From the NCBI GenBank assembly GCA_016933415.1, contig JAFGAX010000068.1, positions 1 to 39,397 of the forward strand: 39,397 bases of DNA, given 5' to 3'. The notes under the pieces were generated by a model that did not search any database, was not told the origin of the DNA, and saw nothing but the letters and a program-made list of their open reading frames with translations. Origin of the DNA: a bacterium. GTDB lineage: Bacteria > Zhuqueibacterota > QNDG01 > DTFT01. Of the stretch, positions 1-7,400 are shown piece by piece. Position 1 is the first letter of the stretch. The number at the start of each line of letters is the position of its first letter. A program made the translations under genes and the position numbers.

Positions 1-1
1 C

Positions 2-643
2 GACAATTCGAAGACCGACGGCGCCTATGACAACGTGAACGACATGCAGCTGCGTTTCGGCCATGCGTACACGGACGCCTCCGAGATCGACGCGCAGTCG
101 TATTTCGGACGCGACGGCGTTGAATTCATCAATTACGACACGGATCTCGGCTGGAACCTCGAAGTGAAGCTCCCGCTGGCCGGCATCTTCCTGGAACCCG
201 TGGCCGACTCCGAGTTCGGCTTTGAAATCCAGGGCAATGACAACGATGCCACCGCGCGTGAACACATCACCAAGTGGTGGACCGAAGTCGGCGATCCTTC
301 GTGGAACAATGCGTCCACGTTCGGAACGGCCTTCTTGAGCCCCCGCCCTGTGGCCGTGGACGAGAAGGCTCCGGTCGCCCGGAACTTCGGCCTGTCCCAG
401 AACTATCCCAACCCCTTCAACCCGACCACGACGGTTCCCTACAGCCTGAAGTCCGCTGGCAAGGTCCGCCTGTCGGTGTTCGACATGATGGGCCGGGAAG
501 TCGCGGTTCTGGCGGACGGCATCATGCCCGCCGGCAGCCACACCGCCCAGTTCACCGCCAACAACCTGTCCAGCGGCATCTATTTCTGCAAGCTGCAGAC
601 CGCGGACAACGTCATGACCACCAAGATGACGCTGGTGAAGTAA
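2..643 (+). CDS. Secreted protein C-terminus: CBM9-like module plus type IX secretion sorting domain (5' end outside window)
   Basis: The frame is open from base 2, so the gene begins to the left of the window; 213 codons remain. The first ~105 visible residues look like the end of a CBM9-like beta-sandwich (GFEIQGNDND corresponds to AFNVHDNDN and ALCQHDNDS in the two modules of the gene at 31823). The last ~85 residues are a type A T9SS (Por) sorting domain, with QNYPNPFNPTT, VFDMMGREV, SSGIYF and a basic KMTLVK end. In this family the tail directs export across the outer membrane and is then removed or anchored. The catalytic or main domain is not visible, so substrate cannot be stated. It sits upstream of a GH9 enzyme but is separated from it by a strong terminator, so the two are probably not one transcript. 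Confidence 0.85.
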   Translation, partial: DNSKTDGAYDNVNDMQLRFGHAYTDASEIDAQSYFGRDGVEFINYDTDLGWNLEVKLPLAGIFLEPVADSEFGFEIQGNDNDATAREHITKWWTEVGDPSWNNASTFGTAFLSPRPVAVDEKAPVARNFGLSQNYPNPFNPTTTVPYSLKSAGKVRLSVFDMMGREVAVLADGIMPAGSHTAQFTANNLSSGIYFCKLQTADNVMTTKMTLVK

Positions 644-676
644 GCCGGTTTTCCGGTTTATTGGCTTGAGTTTCAG

Positions 677-714
677 AGCGCCCGCGGCCCGCAACGGCCG
701 CGGGCGCTTTTTTT
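677..714 (+). terminator. Rho-independent terminator after the CBM9/T9SS gene
   Basis: A perfect 13-bp GC-rich stem (AGCGCCCGCGGCC at 677-689 with its complement at 696-708), a 6-base loop and a run of seven T immediately after the stem. It lies 33 bases past the stop at 643 and isolates that gene from the GH9 gene. Confidence 0.93.
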
Positions 715-837
715 CAAGGCTGGTTTCAGGAACAAGACGTTCGGCGGAATGCAGAACCCCGGGGTCCTGTATTCGGTCAGGAGGTCCGTCCCGGGCGTCC
801 CGTGAGCGTTGGAACACGATCATACCGGAGGTTTTCG

Positions 838-2913
838 ATGCGATTCAGGCTCTTCACCGCCGTTCTATCCGCCGTCCTCCTGTCCGTTTTTTCGACAGCC
901 GCGGCCGGACTCACACTGGCTGAAATCCGCACGGCCTCCGACCGCGTCCTGGTCGTCTTTCTGGCCGGAGACACGCTGAACGTCGATGAAGCCGACATCT
1001 CGGATCCTTCGAGATGGCGGATCAACGGAAGACCCGCGGACAGCATCAGCATATTCGCCACCCAGTCGGACCCCTGCGACCATCACGTCTTTCTGCGGAC
1101 CGGCAAGCTTGAAGAGGGGAAACACTACGCGGTCACGACGCCTTACGGGGATACAACGATCGTCTTCGGGTCCAGAAAAACGTTTTGCGAGTCCATCAAG
1201 ACCAACCAGGCGGGATACAGCGGTCTTTCGAAGCGCAGGCACGCCATGCTGTCGATCTGGCTCGGTACGGCCGGGGGCAGGCGCATCGAGGGGCCCCTGC
1301 CGGAGGTTGAGGTTTTTTCGGTTGCATCCGGAAAAACCGTGCTCAAAGGCGTTCTGCGGGAAGCGGCTTTTGATTCGAGCACCGGAGACTTTCCTTACCG
1401 CATCGACCTGTCCGAAGTGCCTGAAGGCGGGCCCTACCGGATCGCGGTGAAGGGTTTCGGCTGTTCGCATCCTTTCGGCGTGGGCGGCGCATTCGCCAGG
1501 CGCGCCGCCTATATCCTGTTTCGCGGCCATTACATGCAGAGATGCGGATGCCCGATCCATATGCCGCCCATCCGCGCAAAGGCCTGCCACACCCTGGTGT
1601 ACGACACGGACGGACCCATCGGTGAAGCAAACATCGTGGTGAAAGGGGATGAACCCTCCTTCGCCTGTTACGGCGGGTATCATGACGCGGGCGACGCGGA
1701 CCGGAGAGCCTATCATATTTCCAATCCCATCATCGATCTGATGATATACGAAGCATTCCCGTCCTCTTTCACGGACGGACAATTCGACCTGCCCGGCCGT
1801 TTCGATTCCGAGTACAACATCCTGGGATACGAGAACGGCATACCGGACCTGCTGGACGAGGCGGAATGGGGGGCCCTGGTCTGGCAGTACCTCCAGAACC
1901 CGGATGGCAGTGTCCATTTCGGAACTGAAACCAAGGGGTATCCGGAACCGTTCGCGGCACCGCTCGACCTGGATAAAAAACCGTACGGGACGGTCAAGGT
2001 CGATGCTCGCGCGACCTGCGCCTCTGCCGGCCTTTTCATGCACCTGGCCCGGCTGATCAAGCCCTACAAGCCGGAACTGTCCGATTCGCTCGCCCGTCGG
2101 GCGGAAAAGGCCGCGGCATTCGGCGCCGCGGACATGGCCGGACCGGAGAAACTCTATTACGCTGTTCAATCCTATCTCTTGACCGGTGATGACGACGCCC
2201 ACCGGACCGTGAAGACGCTTTATACGCTCGCGGATTCCCTGCGTTTTCACCTGTTTGCGACGCCCGGATATTCCCTGAACGATTTCAGATTCGACAATCC
2301 GGCCTATCTCTATTCCTATATCGTCGAGAAACGGGTTCCCACGGATCCCGTTATCGTGGAATACTTCAAGACGGCCCTGGCCGCGGCTGCGGACAGCATT
2401 GTCGCTGAACTTGAGAAGCGGCCGTATCCGGTTGGGAACAACCCGGTCGGGCGCGCGTGGGGGCACAACGTGCGACAGCCCCAGTACGCCAGCTGTCCCA
2501 TGCTCCAGTGGAGCCTGACCGGGGAACAGCGCTACCTCGATGCCGCGTCCGAACTCATGGACTACAAGCTGGGTCTGAATCCGGTCGGGATCAGCTATGT
2601 GACAGGCCTGGGATTCCACCAGGTGCACAACATCCACGACCGGGAAAGCGCCTACACGGCGGCAAAGGGCATGGGCCTGAAACCCGGGCTCACGGTCTTC
2701 GGGCCGGGCGTGGCCGGATGGGGCGGCGGGAGAGCGAAATCCCTGCCTGTCGTCAAGGATCTGCCGAAACAGCGGCAGTTCGTGGACTGCAGGGATGTCA
2801 TCTCATTCACCGAATTCACGATTTTCGAGACCATGGCGCACGACGCCCTGTACACGGTTCTCGCGGGCGGGGGCAAGTGGGACGGGAAGGACCCGTTTCA
2901 TCCAGGGGAATAA
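838..2913 (+). CDS. Secreted glycoside hydrolase family 9 (endoglucanase-like) with N-terminal Ig-like domain
   Basis: 691 residues. The ATG at 838 is chosen over one 12 codons upstream because GGAGG at 826-830 sits 7 bases before it and a signal peptide (MRFRLFTAVLSAVLLSVFSTAAA) follows directly. Around residue 120 a CelD_N-type Ig-like domain begins (IKTNQAGYSGLSKRRHAML), followed by an (alpha/alpha)6 GH9 catalytic domain: HDAGDADRR with D283 and D286 as nucleophile/base Asp candidates, LLDEAEWG, NPVGISYVTGLG near residue 581, HNIHDR near 600, and the C-terminal FTEFTIFE segment, where E659 or E664 is the likely catalytic acid. Family members hydrolyse beta-1,4-glucans such as cellulose or glucomannan; some act on other beta-glycosides. 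Exact substrate is not readable. No sorting domain is present, so it is probably periplasmic or secreted by another route. Confidence 0.88.
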   Translation: MRFRLFTAVLSAVLLSVFSTAAAGLTLAEIRTASDRVLVVFLAGDTLNVDEADISDPSRWRINGRPADSISIFATQSDPCDHHVFLRTGKLEEGKHYAVTTPYGDTTIVFGSRKTFCESIKTNQAGYSGLSKRRHAMLSIWLGTAGGRRIEGPLPEVEVFSVASGKTVLKGVLREAAFDSSTGDFPYRIDLSEVPEGGPYRIAVKGFGCSHPFGVGGAFARRAAYILFRGHYMQRCGCPIHMPPIRAKACHTLVYDTDGPIGEANIVVKGDEPSFACYGGYHDAGDADRRAYHISNPIIDLMIYEAFPSSFTDGQFDLPGRFDSEYNILGYENGIPDLLDEAEWGALVWQYLQNPDGSVHFGTETKGYPEPFAAPLDLDKKPYGTVKVDARATCASAGLFMHLARLIKPYKPELSDSLARRAEKAAAFGAADMAGPEKLYYAVQSYLLTGDDDAHRTVKTLYTLADSLRFHLFATPGYSLNDFRFDNPAYLYSYIVEKRVPTDPVIVEYFKTALAAAADSIVAELEKRPYPVGNNPVGRAWGHNVRQPQYASCPMLQWSLTGEQRYLDAASELMDYKLGLNPVGISYVTGLGFHQVHNIHDRESAYTAAKGMGLKPGLTVFGPGVAGWGGGRAKSLPVVKDLPKQRQFVDCRDVISFTEFTIFETMAHDALYTVLAGGGKWDGKDPFHPGE

Positions 2914-2943
2914 CCGGCCGGATCCGCGGGCAAATTCATTTTC

Positions 2944-3245
2944 GATTGAAGATTGAAGAATTGCGATATTCGATCTGAAAGACCCGGAACCCGGAACTCG
3001 GAACGTTTCATTCGGATGAAACCCTCTGAAGGGTATATTCCAAGGGGATTTCTATGACCCGGAACTCGAATCCTCACTGTCCGAAAGGCCCGCGAAAAGC
3101 TTGCCCCGGACTTGTTCCGGGGAAGCGGGCCATTTCGGACCTACAACTCGGAACCCGGAACCCGAAACTCGGAACATTTTTTTAAACATGAACCATGAAC
3201 TATGAACCATGAACTTTTTTAACTCGGAACCCGGAACCCGGAACA
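2944..3245. repeat. Cluster of 7-base-period tandem arrays filling the GH9-antiporter gap
   Basis: The 344-base gap 2914-3257 has no gene. It holds several short arrays with strict 7-base period: GATTGAA twice at 2944-2957; units of YCGGAAC type at 2982-3004, 3056-3070, 3146-3175 and 3222-3245; and CATGAAC, CATGAAC, TATGAAC, CATGAAC at 3187-3214. In the phase NNNGAAC the last four bases are nearly constant and each array keeps its own middle dinucleotide (CG or AT) with C/T alternating at position 1. Several arrays are followed by a T-run. Related arrays occur at 5038-5130 and 24732-24766. Confidence 0.85.
3079..3140. repeat. Long imperfect palindrome (nested hairpin) between repeat arrays
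   Basis: Outer arms GTCCGAAA (3079-3086) and TTTCGGAC (3133-3140), middle arms GGCCCGC (3087-3093) and GCGGGCC (3125-3131) with one bulged A, and an inner stem CCCCGGA (3104-3110) with TCCGGGG (3116-3122). There is no T-run, so it is not a standard terminator. It is embedded between two of the 7-base arrays. Confidence 0.8.
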
Positions 3246-3257
3246 AATTTTCTCGTC

Positions 3258-4955
3258 ATGAATCATGAATTGACCATCCTCACCACCCTCGTCGCCGGGC
3301 TCGCGGGCGCCCTGGTCTTCGGGTATGCCGCCAGCCGGATGAAGCTGTCGCCCATTGTCGGTTATCTGCTCGCGGGCATGCTGATCGGGCCGAACACGCC
3401 GGGCTTCGTGGTGGAGCAGGGTGTCGCGGAACAGTTCGCCGAGATCGGCGTCATCCTCCTGCTCTTCGGAACGGGATTGCGCTTCAACCTGTCCGAGCTG
3501 GCGGCTGTATGGAAAATCGCCGTGCCAGGCGCGCTCATCCAGAGCACCCTGTCCACGCTCGGCCTGGCCGCTCTTCTGCGGCTGGAGGGTTGGACCTGGA
3601 CTTCCGGGCTCATTCTGGGCATGGCGATTTCCGTGGCCAGCACGGTGGTCATGGCCCTCATGCTGGATGAGCACCATGACCTGCACGCTCCGGTCGGACA
3701 TATCGCCATCGGGTGGACGGTCGTCGAGGACATCCTCACCGTGGCGCTTCTGCTCATCCTGCCGATCTGGTTCGGCGCCGAGGCAGGCACGAGGGCAGGG
3801 ATCGGTCCGGTGCTCGGATTGGCGTTCGCCAAGCTCGCGGGCCTGGCGGTTCTCGTGGCCGTTCTCGGCCGCTGGCTGATACCTCCGGCGCTGGAACGCA
3901 TCGCCAGGACCCGTCTCCGCGAGCTGTTCACGCTGGCGGTTCTGGTGCTGGCCATCGGCATCGCCGTGGGTTCGGCCAAGGGCTTCGGCGTGTCCATCGC
4001 GCTCGGCGCGTTTCTCGCGGGCCTGGCCGTGGGACGGTCGGAATTCGCGGCGCGCGCGGCTTCGGATGCGGTGCCGATGCGGGACGCCTTTTCGGTTCTG
4101 TTTTTCGTGGCCGCGGGAATGCTGTTCTCTCCTTCCACCCTCATCCACGAACCGATGACCGTGGCGACGGTCGCGGCCGTGGTGATACTCGGCAAGCCGC
4201 TGATCGCCATCGCGACGGTGCGCCTGCTGGGCGCGTCCACGGCCCTGGCATTCCCGGTGGGCGCGGCTTTCTCCCAGGTGGGCGAATTCAGCTTCATCCT
4301 CGGCACCGTGGCGCTCGGCCTGGGCCTGATCCCTGAAACCGGGTGGAACGCGCTGGTCGCGGCATCCATGATTTCGATCAGCCTGAATCCTTTCATCTAC
4401 AAGCTGGCCCGGCGGATTCCGGCCGGGTTGAAGGGTCTGAGGCCCGTACAGCCGGTTCAGCCCGCGTCCGTCGATCCGGAGCACTGTATTCTGGTCGGTT
4501 ACGGTCCGGTGGGGCGCATCGTGCACCGCGTGCTCGAGGAGCAGGGCCGTGTCGTGACCGTGATCGATTTGAATCTGGACACGGTCCGCGAACTGCGCGC
4601 GAGCGGGTTCATATCGATGTACGGAGACGTGCAGCGGCAGGGCACGCTCGAGGAAGCGGGCGTGGTCGGGGCCGGCAGTCTCATTTTGAGCGCGGACATC
4701 GAGGGCGCGGCGGAAATCGTGCGGCGCGTGCGCTGCCTGAATCCGGTCATCCGCATCCTGGCGCGCTGCACCCACCTGCGCGACGCGGAAGCCCTGCGGC
4801 GCGCCGGCGCGGACGTGGTCGCGGCAGGCGAGGCGGAGGTGGGCGTGACCCTGGCCGAGGCCGTCTCGGGCGAGGGCCAGGTCTGCACCGAGGCGGTCGC
4901 GAAGAAAAGGGAAATGATGCGGAACATCCTGTACAACCGGACGGAGGAGGAATGA
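3258..4955 (+). CDS. CPA2-family cation:proton antiporter with C-terminal TrkA-N domain (Kef/YbaL type)
   Basis: 565 residues. Residues ~1-385 are about a dozen hydrophobic membrane segments with the monovalent cation:proton antiporter-2 signature (SPIVGYLLAGMLIGP, then EIGVILLLFGTGLRF and FGVSIALGAFLAGLAVG). Residues ~409-525 are a TrkA-N/RCK nucleotide-binding domain with the Rossmann turn GYGPVG followed by the acidic VIDLN. The family exchanges K+ or Na+ for H+ across the inner membrane and is gated by NAD(H) or other ligands bound to the RCK domain; the ion cannot be told from sequence. No Shine-Dalgarno sequence precedes the ATG, and the start codon lies in a decayed CATGAAT, CATGAAT repeat, so the start is less certain than the product. 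It appears monocistronic, with repeat-rich gaps on both sides. Confidence 0.9.
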   Translation: MNHELTILTTLVAGLAGALVFGYAASRMKLSPIVGYLLAGMLIGPNTPGFVVEQGVAEQFAEIGVILLLFGTGLRFNLSELAAVWKIAVPGALIQSTLSTLGLAALLRLEGWTWTSGLILGMAISVASTVVMALMLDEHHDLHAPVGHIAIGWTVVEDILTVALLLILPIWFGAEAGTRAGIGPVLGLAFAKLAGLAVLVAVLGRWLIPPALERIARTRLRELFTLAVLVLAIGIAVGSAKGFGVSIALGAFLAGLAVGRSEFAARAASDAVPMRDAFSVLFFVAAGMLFSPSTLIHEPMTVATVAAVVILGKPLIAIATVRLLGASTALAFPVGAAFSQVGEFSFILGTVALGLGLIPETGWNALVAASMISISLNPFIYKLARRIPAGLKGLRPVQPVQPASVDPEHCILVGYGPVGRIVHRVLEEQGRVVTVIDLNLDTVRELRASGFISMYGDVQRQGTLEEAGVVGAGSLILSADIEGAAEIVRRVRCLNPVIRILARCTHLRDAEALRRAGADVVAAGEAEVGVTLAEAVSGEGQVCTEAVAKKREMMRNILYNRTEEE

Positions 4956-5037
4956 CCGACCACGGGATCACATGCTCGTGCGGAAGATGATGCTGGTGAA
5001 ATGACACGTCATGGTATTCCGATCCTGTTATCAATGA

Positions 5038-5130
5038 GTTCAAGGTTCAAAGTTTAAAGTTCAACGAAAAAGAAGCCCACGCTATTTAGTTTATTTCTAA
5101 TCTTTGAACCTTGAACTTTAAACTTTGAAC
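5038..5130. repeat. Inverted pair of 7-base-period arrays between antiporter and SGNH gene
   Basis: Left array 5038-5065 reads GTTCAAG, GTTCAAA, GTTTAAA, GTTCAAC; right array 5103-5130 reads TTTGAAC, CTTGAAC, TTTAAAC, TTTGAAC. They are in opposite orientation, and 5045-5065 can pair with 5110-5130 at 20 of 21 positions around a 44-base loop. The right array ends in TTTTT. It could act as a weak terminator for the antiporter gene, but its stem is AT-rich. The rest of the 238-base gap shows nothing else recognisable. Confidence 0.82.
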
Positions 5131-5193
5131 TTTTTCATTGACTCCCTTCTGAAAAATCCGTAACTTTTATGCCTGTATTTTCAAGGAGTTGCG

Positions 5194-7377
5194 TTGTCTC
5201 GAAAACACAATAAAAGGTCCGCTGAACACGGTTCCGAAGAGCAAAGAGCCGGCAAGCCGGCCGTTCCGATCACCCGGTCCAGGAAAATCCTGTTTTCGCT
5301 TCTGCTGGCGATCATCCCCTTTCTGATCCTCGGCCTGGTCGAAGCCGGCCTCAGGGTTTTCCATTACGGGGACGACACCCGGCTTTTCATCACTGCCGCG
5401 GAGGAATTGCCGCAGTATTTCCGCGTCAATCCGAAGGTGGCCAGGCGTTTCTTCTACATGCAGTCCGTGCTTCCGACCGCGCCCAAGGACCTGTTCCTGA
5501 AGACCAAGCCGGAAAACGGACTGCGGCTGTTCGTCCTGGGCGAATCCTCGGCCGCGGGTTTCCCCTACGGCAACAACCTCACGTTCTCGCGCATCCTGCA
5601 CGCCCGGCTTGCCGAGGCTCTGCCGGACCGGCGCGTGGAGGTTGTGAACCTCGGCATGTCCGCGATCAGCACCTATGCCATGATTGACTTCATGCCCGAG
5701 CTCCTGCGGCAGAAGCCGGACGCGATACTCGTGTACGCGGGGCACAATGAATTTTACGGCGCCATGGCCGTGGCCTCCATGGAATCCCTGGGCCGGAATC
5801 CCGGTTTGGTCCGCACGTATCTGAAACTTGAACGCTTCAAGCTTTTCCTGGCTCTGCGGGACGGGATCGGAAAGGTCCGGGTCCGGATGATTCTCAAGAA
5901 CCGGAAAGACGCGCTCCCGGAGGAGAACATCACGCTCATGGAGCGCATTGTGGCGGACGAGGAAATCCCGTACAAGAGCCCGCTCTATGAAAAGGGGCGG
6001 CGGCAGTTCGAGTCCAACCTATCCGCCATCGTGCGCGCCGCGTCCGGACAGGGCGTGCCGGTCGTACTTTCCGAGCTGGTGTCCAATGTGCGGGACCAGG
6101 CGCCCTTCGCCTCGATCGAAACGGACACGGCCCTGTCCGCGAAACGAGCCTTTGAACAGGCGCGGCAGTTCGAATCCCTGGGCCGTTTCGCCGAGGCAAA
6201 AGAAGAATACCTGAACGCAAAAGACCGCGATGCGGTGCGGTTCAGGGCCTCGGAGGAATGGAACACAGTCATCCGGTCCCTGGCCGATGAATTGAAGTGT
6301 CCGATCGTGCCGATGAAAAGCCGCTTCGAGTCCGCCTCCCCGAACGGGCTCATCGGCGATGTTCTCATGGCCGATCACCTGCATCCCAATGCGGACGGCT
6401 TTTTTCTCATGGCCGATGCCTTTTTCGAAACCCTGAAGCGGAACCGGATGTTCGCTCAAAAATGGGCGGAGGGCCGTTCCCCCGCGGAGTGGCGGAAGGA
6501 CTGGGGCATGACGGCCCTCGATTCCGCTTACGCGGACATGGGCATACGCTATCTGAAGAACGGCTGGCCGTTCAGACCCAAGACCGGGGCACACACCGGC
6601 CTGGCCGGCGTCCGTCCCTCGACCGCGGCCGAGTCCTTGGCCGTGGAAATCGTTTCCCTGAGAAAGAAAACACTCGAAGCCGGGCACGTTCAACTGGCCC
6701 GGCGATACGAGCGGTCCGGCGAATGGATGAAGGCTTTCGCCGAGTACCGGGCCCTGGCCGCGACCATCCCCCATGAACCGGATTTCGAGGAGGCCGGGCT
6801 GCGCGCAGCGGTCGCGATCAACAGACCGGATCTGGCGATTTCCCTTCTGCGGTTTCTGCGTGGTTTCCGGGAATCCCCATCGGACGACGGACGCATCGGA
6901 CGCCTGCTGCTCGCATCCGGAAAGAAGGAGGAAGCCCTTCCTTATCTCCGGAGAGCCGGCATACCGATCCCTGCGGCCGGGAACGAACGCGCCGCGGCCG
7001 AACCGCCCGCCTTCCGGTCCGAAGCCGGGGACCTGCTCCGTGAAGCGCGGGACCGGTTCGAGCGGCGCGACTGGGAAGGCGCGAGAAACGCGCTTGAAAA
7101 ATCGCTGTCCATTCGCGAATCCGCGGAGGCGCATTTCTGGACCGGCCGGATCGACCTGGAACTCCGCAGGCCGGATGACGCGGTGCCGCATCTCGAAGCT
7201 GCGGCCCGGCTTTCGCCGAACAATCCCGACGTCCTGTTTCAGCTCGGCATGGCGTATGCGCAATCCGGCGACATCGGGCGCGCCAGGGCAGCGGCCCGGG
7301 CCATCGAGCAGATCCGGCCCGGATACTCCGGCCTTCCCTCGCTGAACCGGGCCATCGCGGCATCGGGCGGCCGCTGA
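5194..7377 (+). CDS. Membrane-anchored SGNH/GDSL hydrolase with C-terminal TPR region
   Basis: 727 residues. The TTG at 5194 is chosen because AAGGAG (5183-5188) lies 5 bases upstream and no in-frame ATG precedes the membrane segment. Residues ~35-58 (ILFSLLLAIIPFLILGLVEAG) form one N-terminal membrane helix. An SGNH domain follows: G116-E117-S118 replaces the GDS block and carries the likely nucleophile, GHNEFYG contains N185, and DHLHP supplies D394 and H397, so the full Ser-Asp-His set is present. From ~505 to the end are TPR-like helices (LARRYERSGEW, LLASGKKEEALPYL, AHFWTGRIDLELRRPDDAV). SGNH enzymes hydrolyse or transfer acyl esters; the TPR part suggests a protein partner. It is the first gene of the carbamoyltransferase cluster, 23 bases before the next start. 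The substrate is unknown. Confidence 0.82.
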   Translation: MSRKHNKRSAEHGSEEQRAGKPAVPITRSRKILFSLLLAIIPFLILGLVEAGLRVFHYGDDTRLFITAAEELPQYFRVNPKVARRFFYMQSVLPTAPKDLFLKTKPENGLRLFVLGESSAAGFPYGNNLTFSRILHARLAEALPDRRVEVVNLGMSAISTYAMIDFMPELLRQKPDAILVYAGHNEFYGAMAVASMESLGRNPGLVRTYLKLERFKLFLALRDGIGKVRVRMILKNRKDALPEENITLMERIVADEEIPYKSPLYEKGRRQFESNLSAIVRAASGQGVPVVLSELVSNVRDQAPFASIETDTALSAKRAFEQARQFESLGRFAEAKEEYLNAKDRDAVRFRASEEWNTVIRSLADELKCPIVPMKSRFESASPNGLIGDVLMADHLHPNADGFFLMADAFFETLKRNRMFAQKWAEGRSPAEWRKDWGMTALDSAYADMGIRYLKNGWPFRPKTGAHTGLAGVRPSTAAESLAVEIVSLRKKTLEAGHVQLARRYERSGEWMKAFAEYRALAATIPHEPDFEEAGLRAAVAINRPDLAISLLRFLRGFRESPSDDGRIGRLLLASGKKEEALPYLRRAGIPIPAAGNERAAAEPPAFRSEAGDLLREARDRFERRDWEGARNALEKSLSIRESAEAHFWTGRIDLELRRPDDAVPHLEAAARLSPNNPDVLFQLGMAYAQSGDIGRARAAARAIEQIRPGYSGLPSLNRAIAASGGR

Positions 7378-7400
7378 ACCGGACCGCACGGAAAAACACC

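Noticed and set aside
2944-3245. CRISPR-like or iteron origin of replication
   Set aside because: The 7-base units have no spacers, there is no replication initiator gene nearby, and similar arrays occur at other places.
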